Source: Ruegeria haliotis (lineage in GTDB: Bacteria; Pseudomonadota; Alphaproteobacteria; Rhodobacterales; Rhodobacteraceae). Taken from it: a DNA stretch of 64,000 bases. The position numbers were made by a program, and so were the translations under genes. A model generated the notes under the pieces. The model ran no database searches, was not told the origin of the DNA, and worked only from the letters and a program-made list of their open reading frames with translations. Of this stretch, positions 58,129-64,000 are shown one piece after another. Position 1 is the stretch's first letter. Each line of letters begins with the position of its first letter. The stretch is taken from positions 62,001 through 126,000 of the forward strand of contig NZ_JABXWT010000008.1 in NCBI RefSeq assembly GCF_013377785.1. The letters are read 5' to 3'.

Positions 58129-59601
58129 GTGACCGATCTTGCCAAACTCAGTGCCACCGAAACAGCGCTTGCCATCCGCGAGCGCCGGGTTTCAGCGACC
58201 GAGGTGATGGATGCTGCCATCAACCGTATCGAAGCGGCGAACCCCAAGTTAAATGCGTTTGTCTTCACTGCTTTTGACGAAGCCCGCGATGAGGCGAAAA
58301 AAGCCGAAGAGGCCGTCGCGCGTGGGGATGCATTGGGGCCGTTGCACGGTGTACCGACCGCGATGAAAGACCTGTTCGACTTCAAGCCCGGCTGGCCCAG
58401 CACTCTGGGTGGTATTCCGCAGCTCAAGGAAAACATCGCCGATATGAAATGCGGCTTTGTGGACAGCATGGAAGCAGCGGGTGCGATCTTTGTGGGCAAA
58501 ACCAACAGCCCCGCGATGGGGTTTCGTGGCACCACGGACAATGCTGCGTTTGGCCCGACCTGTAACCCGTTTGATGTGACCCGCAATCCAGGGGGGTCCT
58601 CGGGTGGATCCGCTGCGGCGGTCGCAGCGGGACTACTGCCCGTGGCCGAGGGCACGGATGGCGGGGGTTCGATTCGTATTCCAGCGGCGTGGACCAACAC
58701 CGTGGGATATCGCGCCTCGGCCGGGCGCACGCCTCTGCTGGTACGTCCGAACGCATTTGCCAATACGCTGCCATACATCTTTGAAGGCACAATCTCGCGC
58801 AATGTGGAGGACGCCATCGTCAGCCTTGGAGTGCTGCAGGGCGCTCATCCGGGTGATCCGAACTGCTATGATATGGTCAATAATTTTGCCGATGCAGGTC
58901 TGGCTGGGATTAAGGGCATGAAGATCGGGTTCAGTCCCAACCTGGATGTCTTCCCGGTCGAGGGCGAGGTCGCAGATGTGGTGGCAGATGCCGTAAGGGT
59001 TTTCGAACGGGCCGGTGCCGAAGTAGAAGAAATCAAGATCGGCCTGACCCGCGATCAGCGCGAATATAGCGACATCTGGTGCCGGTTGTTCGTTCCCATC
59101 ATGCGCCACAGCTTTGATGCGATCAAAGCCAGCGGTCTGGACCTGCTGTCGGACGAACATCGCCATGGGCTGGCCCCTGATCTGCTGGATTGGATCGAGC
59201 GCGTCGGACCGGGCTACAGCGCGGATGACCTGTATCGCGACCTCTCGGTCCGGTCCGAGGTGTTCGATGCCTATCAAGCGACATTTGCGAAATATGATCT
59301 GATCGTATCGCCCACTGTGACGGCGATGCCTGTAAAGAACACCGATGACGGCAACACCAAGGGCCCGAGCCAGATCAACGGCATCGAGATCGACCCGCTG
59401 ATCGGCTGGTGCCCGACCTTCCTGACCAACTTCACGGGCCACCCGTCCGTGTCGGTTCCGGCGGGTCTTGGGACCTCGGGCCTGCCGGTTGGGCTGCATA
59501 TTGCAGGTCGCCGTCAGGCTGACCGTGACGTGCTGGCTGCGGCCGCGGCGTTTGAACGCCTGCGCCCCTGGACGCAGCATTACGACCGGATCGCCCTCTA
59601 A
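58129..59601 (+). CDS. Amidase signature-family hydrolase
   Basis: A 490-residue amidase with Lys80 (AMKD), GGSSGGS at 155-161 and Ser181 (GTDGGGSIR). The size and LHGVPTAMKDLFDFKPGWPST start are typical of 6-aminohexanoate cyclic dimer hydrolase or general aliphatic/aryl amidases. GTG start at 58129. A ribose-type ABC transporter follows, so it may act on the compound that system imports. Confidence 0.9.
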   Translation: MTDLAKLSATETALAIRERRVSATEVMDAAINRIEAANPKLNAFVFTAFDEARDEAKKAEEAVARGDALGPLHGVPTAMKDLFDFKPGWPSTLGGIPQLKENIADMKCGFVDSMEAAGAIFVGKTNSPAMGFRGTTDNAAFGPTCNPFDVTRNPGGSSGGSAAAVAAGLLPVAEGTDGGGSIRIPAAWTNTVGYRASAGRTPLLVRPNAFANTLPYIFEGTISRNVEDAIVSLGVLQGAHPGDPNCYDMVNNFADAGLAGIKGMKIGFSPNLDVFPVEGEVADVVADAVRVFERAGAEVEEIKIGLTRDQREYSDIWCRLFVPIMRHSFDAIKASGLDLLSDEHRHGLAPDLLDWIERVGPGYSADDLYRDLSVRSEVFDAYQATFAKYDLIVSPTVTAMPVKNTDDGNTKGPSQINGIEIDPLIGWCPTFLTNFTGHPSVSVPAGLGTSGLPVGLHIAGRRQADRDVLAAAAAFERLRPWTQHYDRIAL

Positions 59602-59689
59602 CTCGACTGTTCCTCTCGGGTCGGCATCTTGTTTGCCCTGCGCTGCAGGGTGCCGGCCTCCCTATGTCTCATCCAACAGGAGAAAAACG

Positions 59690-60076
59690 ATGAAAACCAC
59701 TTTGAAAGCTCTTGCCCTTTCGGCTGCAATGGTCGTTGGTGTCGCCACCACCGTGATGGCCGATACGCGCCCGATCACCGATGCGGTGATCGTCGAATAT
59801 CTGGAGTTTAACCTGGTCGACGGCGCAAACCCCGATGAGTTCCTGCGCGAAACCCTGGCCATGGACGAAGTTCTGGAAGGCTATGACGGGTTTGTCGCCC
59901 GCCATCTGGCCCGGAACACCGATGGATCATGGGTTGAGGTTGTTTACTGGACCTCGCTGGAAACCGCCGAAGCCGCTTTGCCGCGCTTCGTCGAAGATCC
60001 GCGAACCAAAGGCTTCCTGGCGCTGGTCGATGGCGACTCGCTGTCGGTGAAATATTCCAACGTCTTTGATTTCTGA
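59690..60076 (+). CDS. Secreted ABM-fold-like small protein
   Basis: A 128-residue protein with a Sec signal (to VMADT) and a ferredoxin-like alpha/beta pattern: VIVEYLEFNLVDGANPDEFLRETLAMDEVLEGYDGFVARHLAR, then WVEVVYWTSLETAEAAL. This resembles antibiotic biosynthesis monooxygenase-type dimers, but a secreted one is unusual. AGGAG lies seven bases before ATG. A hairpin and a binding-protein gene follow. Confidence 0.75.
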   Translation: MKTTLKALALSAAMVVGVATTVMADTRPITDAVIVEYLEFNLVDGANPDEFLRETLAMDEVLEGYDGFVARHLARNTDGSWVEVVYWTSLETAEAALPRFVEDPRTKGFLALVDGDSLSVKYSNVFDF

Positions 60077-60086
60077 CGCCACTGAC

Positions 60087-60107
60087 GCGGCGCAGATCCT
60101 GCGCCGC
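60087..60107 (+). terminator. Intercistronic hairpin after the secreted ABM-like gene
   Basis: GCGGCGCAG-ATC-CTGCGCCGC: a perfect 9-bp stem with a 3-base loop between the secreted protein and the binding-protein gene. No T-run follows, so message protection is as likely as termination. Confidence 0.6.
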
Positions 60108-60168
60108 ATCCATCAATAATGGATCGCGGAAACCGCGGCTTCTCCCCCATCGCGCAACAGGGAACACC

Positions 60169-61176
60169 ATGAAAAACCTAGCCAAGAAAATCGCCTTTAG
60201 CATCGCGCTAGCTTCTGCTGCCGGCATCGCAAGCGCCGATGACATCAGAGATGTCAGCATCGATCAGATCCGTTCTGCTGCCTCGAATGCCTGCGAAGGT
60301 GGACAGACCTATCAGATCGCCTATAGCCACTCGGTCTCGGAAGTGGCCATTGTAAAACAGGTGCGCCGCTTTGCGGATGAACGCGCCACTGATCTGGGCT
60401 GTGTCACGGTTCTGCATGACAACACGCAAGGCAACAATCTGGAACAGCAGATCAACGCGATTCAGGGTTGGATCACGCTCGGCGTGGACGCAATCGTTGT
60501 GCTGCCGGTTGAACCCACCGCCTTGCAGCCACTGCAACGTCAGGCGCAGGCGCAAGGGATCAAATGGCTGACCTATCTGGGCAAGATGGACGGGTCCGAC
60601 GGGTTTGTCGGATTTGACCATGCGCAATCGGGTCAGATCATTGCGCAGGCCGCCGTAGACTGGGCCAAGGCCAATGATGTCGCCGATGCCAAGGCACTGG
60701 TCACCACGCTGACACCGTTGCCATCGCTCAGCCCGCGCTGGACCGAAGTCACCCGGCTGTTTGAAGAGAACGGGATCGAAGTGGTCGCCGAACAGGACGC
60801 TGCCGATCAGACCAATGGTCTGCGTGTGGCTGAAACCGTACTGCAGCAATATCCCGATCTCGACATCATTATCGGCATGGCAGATGACGCCGCCGTTGGT
60901 GCATTGCGCGCGATCCGTCTGGCGGGTGCTGACCCCGATGACATGTTTGTGGGCGGCCAGGACGGCTCACTCGAAGGGTTGTCGGCGGTGAATGATGGCG
61001 GGGCCTATCGTGCTTCGGCAGCGATCCTGATCAATGAATTGGGTGCCAATATCGTCGATCTTGCCCTGAATGCGGTCCGCGAAGTCGAGCCCAGCTTTGC
61101 CTATACCCCCACGGTTTTGGCCAGCAAAGCCGATCAAGATCAGCTGGACAAGCTGCTGGCGAACTATGCCAACTGA
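60169..61176 (+). CDS. Ribose-type periplasmic solute-binding protein
   Basis: A 335-residue type I binding protein with signal peptide (to IASA). It has SVSEVAIVKQVRRFADE, DNTQGNNLEQQINAIQGWITLGVDAIVVLPVEP and PDLDIIIGMADDAAVGALRA, typical of the sugar/autoinducer group. It supplies specificity for the ATPase and permease genes downstream; the ligand is unknown. Confidence 0.9.
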   Translation: MKNLAKKIAFSIALASAAGIASADDIRDVSIDQIRSAASNACEGGQTYQIAYSHSVSEVAIVKQVRRFADERATDLGCVTVLHDNTQGNNLEQQINAIQGWITLGVDAIVVLPVEPTALQPLQRQAQAQGIKWLTYLGKMDGSDGFVGFDHAQSGQIIAQAAVDWAKANDVADAKALVTTLTPLPSLSPRWTEVTRLFEENGIEVVAEQDAADQTNGLRVAETVLQQYPDLDIIIGMADDAAVGALRAIRLAGADPDDMFVGGQDGSLEGLSAVNDGGAYRASAAILINELGANIVDLALNAVREVEPSFAYTPTVLASKADQDQLDKLLANYAN

Positions 61177-61201
61177 TGCGCTACCGACGAGGAGTTAAGC
61201 A

Positions 61202-62758
61202 ATGACCGCACCTGCACGACTTGAGGTCAAAGACCTCCGCAAGTCCTACGGATCGGTTGTCGTCCTCAAAGGTGTGGATCTTGCAGTGGAGGCCGGCCAA
61301 GTGCTGGCCTTCCTTGGCGCCAACGGGGCCGGGAAATCCACCCTTCTGAATTGCGTGAGCGGAGCACAGGATGCGGATACAGGCGATATCCTTGTCGAAA
61401 GCGCATCACTACGGGGGTTAAACCCCCGGCAGGTTCAGGATCAGGGCGTCGCGATCATCTATCAGCACTTTCAGGTTTTTGAGGGGCTGAGTGTCGCCGA
61501 GAATATCTTTCTGGGCCATGAAATCCGGCGTGGCGGTCGTGTGGATCGCCGCGCCCAGAACCGACAGGCGCAAGAGTTGCTGGATCGGCTGGGGGTCGAG
61601 GATATTGATCCGCGCGCCGATCTGGGATCACTGGGCGTCGGTGAGCGTAAGGTGGTCGAAATCGCCCGGGCTCTGCGCTTGAAGCCGAAATTCCTGATCC
61701 TTGATGAACCGACGGCCTCACTGTCGGACAAAGAGGCCAAAGCGCTGCACGAGGTCATTCGTCAGGCCGTTGCTCGCGACGGGATCGGGGTGATCTACGT
61801 GACGCATTTCCTGGACGAGATTCACAAGATCGCGGATCAAGTCACCATCCTGCGGGACGGCCGTATTCTGTGGACCCGCCCGGTTGGCGAGGTTTCAATC
61901 GCGGATATGACGGATGCCATTTCCCCGGATGCGCTGATGACCGGGTTGGACAAGACACCGTTCCAGGCCGATGGCGCCGAAATGCTGCAGATCGAGGATC
62001 TAACCACCGATTTCGTCGGCCCCATCAACGTCGCGCTGCATCCCGGAGAAGTGCTTGGTATCTACGGGCTGATGGGGGCAGGGCGGACCGAGCTGCTGGA
62101 ATGCCTGTCGGGCGCTGCCCCACAATCCGGGGGCCGCTTGCAGATCGGCGGCACCCTTCGCCGGTTTCGCACGCCACGCGAGGCGCAGGATCAAGGTGTG
62201 GCGCTGGTTGCGAGCGACCGGAAAGAGCAAAGCCTGTTTTCTAGCTTTTCCGCTGTTGAGAATCTGCTGGTTCCGCATATGGGCCGCTCGCCCATGCCGC
62301 GGATGCTGCGCAATTTCAACAGCGAGGGGTTGGCGTTTGAACGGGCAGCAAGGCGGCTGAACATTCAGCCCCCGAACCCGCGTATGCAAGGGCAGCGCTT
62401 TAGCGGTGGCAATGCTCAAAAGATCATGGTCAGCCGTTGGCTGATCGAGGGGGCAGAGATCAAGCTGCTGCTGCTGGATGAGCCGACGCAGGGTGTTGAT
62501 ATCGGTGCCCGGCATGAGCTGTACGAGGCGTTGGCCGAGGTCAAGCGCAAGGGCACGACCATTATCGTCGCCAGCTCGGACGCGACCGAGATCTGCCTGC
62601 TGGCAGACAAGGTCATGGTGCTGGGCCGGGGGCAGCAGGTGGCCCTGATCGATAATCCACATGACGAAGAACTGCTGATCGAACTGGCCCACAAGGCCGA
62701 ACACGGGACCCAACAGGATGTCCCGGTGGGTGAGAAAGAGATGGGAGCGATGCAATGA
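61202..62758 (+). CDS. Sugar-type ABC transporter ATP-binding protein, duplicated domains (RbsA/XylG-like)
   Basis: A 518-residue ATPase with two nucleotide-binding domains. The first has Walker A GANGAGKS and Walker B FLILDEPTASLSD; the second has a degenerate Walker A (GLMGAGRTE) and Walker B LLLLDEPTQGVDIG, as usual in this family. It overlaps the permease start by four bases. Confidence 0.92.
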   Translation: MTAPARLEVKDLRKSYGSVVVLKGVDLAVEAGQVLAFLGANGAGKSTLLNCVSGAQDADTGDILVESASLRGLNPRQVQDQGVAIIYQHFQVFEGLSVAENIFLGHEIRRGGRVDRRAQNRQAQELLDRLGVEDIDPRADLGSLGVGERKVVEIARALRLKPKFLILDEPTASLSDKEAKALHEVIRQAVARDGIGVIYVTHFLDEIHKIADQVTILRDGRILWTRPVGEVSIADMTDAISPDALMTGLDKTPFQADGAEMLQIEDLTTDFVGPINVALHPGEVLGIYGLMGAGRTELLECLSGAAPQSGGRLQIGGTLRRFRTPREAQDQGVALVASDRKEQSLFSSFSAVENLLVPHMGRSPMPRMLRNFNSEGLAFERAARRLNIQPPNPRMQGQRFSGGNAQKIMVSRWLIEGAEIKLLLLDEPTQGVDIGARHELYEALAEVKRKGTTIIVASSDATEICLLADKVMVLGRGQQVALIDNPHDEELLIELAHKAEHGTQQDVPVGEKEMGAMQ

Positions 62759-63744
62759 CAGATACGGGACTGACACGCGGCACAACCGGGGCTCCGCTTG
62801 AGGCCAAAGCCGAAAAAGACTGGTTTGAACTGGCGGTCGCAGCAGCTTTGCCCATGGCCATCGCCTTGTTGGCGTTGTTTTTCTACATCAAGGCGCCGGT
62901 TTTCATGACGGTGAACAACTGGATCGCGATTTCGGTCCAAGTCTCGGCTCTGATGACGATATCAATCCCGTTTGCGCTGTTGTTGATGGCAGGCAAGATC
63001 GACCTGTCGGTGGGGTCGACCCTTGCGCTTTGCGGTGTGGTCGCGGGGTTGAGCTTTGAACCTCTTGGTATAGCCGGGGCGGTGTTGCTGACTTTGGCCG
63101 TGGGTACGGTTGTCGGGCTGATTAACGGCGTGTTCGTGTCGTCGCTTGGCATGTCCCCGATCATTGTGACGCTTGGAACACTGACCCTGATCCGGGGTCT
63201 GGCGCAATGGTTGGCCCCAAACCCGATCTTTGGCTTTCCCGAAGAGTTTCTGGTCATCGGATATGAACGCGTACTCGGCTTGCCAATCCTGACATGGATC
63301 ATGCTGACGGTGATCGCATTGGGCGTCGGTGTCATGGCACTGCTGCCGATTGGTCCGCAGATTGTGGCACTGGGCGTAAACAAGCGCGCCGCTTTTTTGG
63401 TGGGCTTGCGGGTCAAGGCAATAGGCATTGGCCTTTATGCAGCAACCGGGTTTTTCGTGGCCGTCGCCGCATTGATGAGCATCTCGCGTATCAACTCGGC
63501 ACCGGCGGGAACACTGGGTATCGGTGTCGAACTCAGCGTTCTGACAGCCGTTTTGCTCGGGGGTATCCCGTTCACTGGAGGCAAGGGATCAGTCCTGCGC
63601 GTGGTTCTGGGGGTCTGGTTGCTAGGGATGTTGTCGAACGGGTTGATTCTGATGAATGTGCCAACAGAGTTGAGTTTGATGACAACGGGTCTCGTTCTGA
63701 TTGTGGCAGCAGGACTAGATGTCTTGCGCTCTCGACGAAGTTGA
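62755..63744 (+). CDS. Sugar-type ABC transporter permease (RbsC-like)
   Basis: A 329-residue inner-membrane permease with multiple hydrophobic segments and the family hallmarks AGKIDLSVGSTLALCGVV, GMSPIIVTLGTLTLIRGLAQ and LLGGIPFTGGKGS. It completes the third-type importer in this window. Confidence 0.92.
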   Translation: MTDTGLTRGTTGAPLEAKAEKDWFELAVAAALPMAIALLALFFYIKAPVFMTVNNWIAISVQVSALMTISIPFALLLMAGKIDLSVGSTLALCGVVAGLSFEPLGIAGAVLLTLAVGTVVGLINGVFVSSLGMSPIIVTLGTLTLIRGLAQWLAPNPIFGFPEEFLVIGYERVLGLPILTWIMLTVIALGVGVMALLPIGPQIVALGVNKRAAFLVGLRVKAIGIGLYAATGFFVAVAALMSISRINSAPAGTLGIGVELSVLTAVLLGGIPFTGGKGSVLRVVLGVWLLGMLSNGLILMNVPTELSLMTTGLVLIVAAGLDVLRSRRS

Positions 63745-63765
63745 TCGCAGACTGAAACGATACGG

Positions 63766-63785
63766 CCCTTCCGCCTGCGGAGGGG
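63766..63785 (+). terminator. Hairpin after the ribose-type ABC operon
   Basis: CCCTTCCGC pairs with GCGGAGGGG (one G-T pair) around a 2-base loop, 22 bases after the permease stop. It may partly end transcription before the LysR gene. Confidence 0.5.
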
Positions 63786-63811
63786 TCGAACCTTATTTGG
63801 GAGGAGGTTCA

Positions 63812-64000
63812 ATGTTGAAAAGATTGCCGCCTCTGACGAGCCTGCAAGCCTTCGAGGCCGTGTCGCGCCATATGAGCATCAAGCTGGCGGCCGAAGAACT
63901 GTTGCTGACGCCCACCGCAATCAGCCATCGCCTCAAGACGCTTGAGACGCAATTGGACATTCAGCTGTTCCATCGGCTGACTCGTTCACTGAAGCTGACG
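63812..64000 (+). CDS. LysR-type regulator (GcvA-like), 3' end outside window
   Basis: The first 63 codons of a GcvA-type LysR gene: RLPPLTSLQAFEAVSRHMSIKLAAEEL with HTH TPTAISHRLKTLE. A strong GGAGGAGG lies six to thirteen bases before ATG. It follows the ribose-type importer and probably controls it. Confidence 0.88.
   Translation, partial: MLKRLPPLTSLQAFEAVSRHMSIKLAAEELLLTPTAISHRLKTLETQLDIQLFHRLTRSLKLT

Noticed and set aside
1-64000. CRISPR array, tRNA or rRNA gene
   Set aside because: No regularly spaced direct repeats, cloverleaf-type sequences or rRNA-like stretches were noticed on reading either strand.

Overview
The window reads as accessory DNA of a heterotrophic alphaproteobacterium, most likely a marine Rhodobacteraceae (roseobacter-type). 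That placement is inference. It rests on the AcuI-type acryloyl-CoA reductase, SoxCD-like sulfite dehydrogenases, many ABC uptake systems, GcvA-type LysR regulators and generally high G+C. No rRNA, tRNA, replication or ribosomal gene was seen. The content is almost entirely catabolic: transporter-plus-enzyme modules with local regulators, as expected of a megaplasmid, chromid or catabolic island.

Region by region. (1) 1-6530: a Liv-type ABC transporter (cut by the left edge) in one operon with a phenol-type flavin hydroxylase, an intradiol dioxygenase and a BKACE beta-keto acid cleavage enzyme, ending at a hairpin at 6637-6666. (2) 6679-9582: a quinone/electrophile defence operon (doxX-azoR-pirin, minus strand) with a divergent LysR gene. 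(3) 9873-22585: LysR, a polar amino acid ABC transporter, a GST, a ureohydrolase, an NDP-forming acyl-CoA synthetase, a crotonase, an AcuI-like reductase, a GcvA-type LysR and an FrhB-like iron-sulfur flavoprotein. Shared ATGAG/CTCAT dyads suggest one regulon. The enzyme set suggests a route from a guanidino acid, or another zwitterion, through acryloyl-CoA to propionyl-CoA. (4) 22586-23728: gene remnants (exonuclease, integrase tail). (5) 23729-27668: triheme cytochrome c, a SoxCD-like pair and an isochorismatase-family hydrolase.

(6) 28080-37121: a mosaic bounded by two different IS6-family elements. Each element abuts truncated genes: agmatine deiminase and DUF3088 at the first, MOSC and a PuuC-like aldehyde dehydrogenase at the second. 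Between them lies a minus-strand operon gst-malY-soxC-soxD-SDR-DUF3088' with a divergent ArsR gene, then a secreted protein and a MarR gene that share two near-perfect palindromic operators. (7) 37134-45931: an ADP-ribosylglycohydrolase/SDR/SnoaL operon divergent from a complete second Liv transporter, then LysR and VOC genes. (8) 46189-56756: an operon for a nitrogen-rich compound (DUF1989, amidohydrolase, deacetylase-fold hydrolase, amidase, NTF2-like protein, azoreductase) followed by a Pot-type ABC transporter, peroxiredoxin and SMR pump. (9) 56801-57744: two lipoproteins. (10) 58129-64000: an amidase, a secreted ABM-like protein and a ribose-type ABC transporter, then the start of another LysR gene.

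The strongest candidates for something undescribed are the regulon in region 3, the Cys-tailed GST/C-S lyase/sulfite dehydrogenase operon in region 6 and the DUF1989 operon in region 8. Function assignments come from motifs read by eye; no database search was run.
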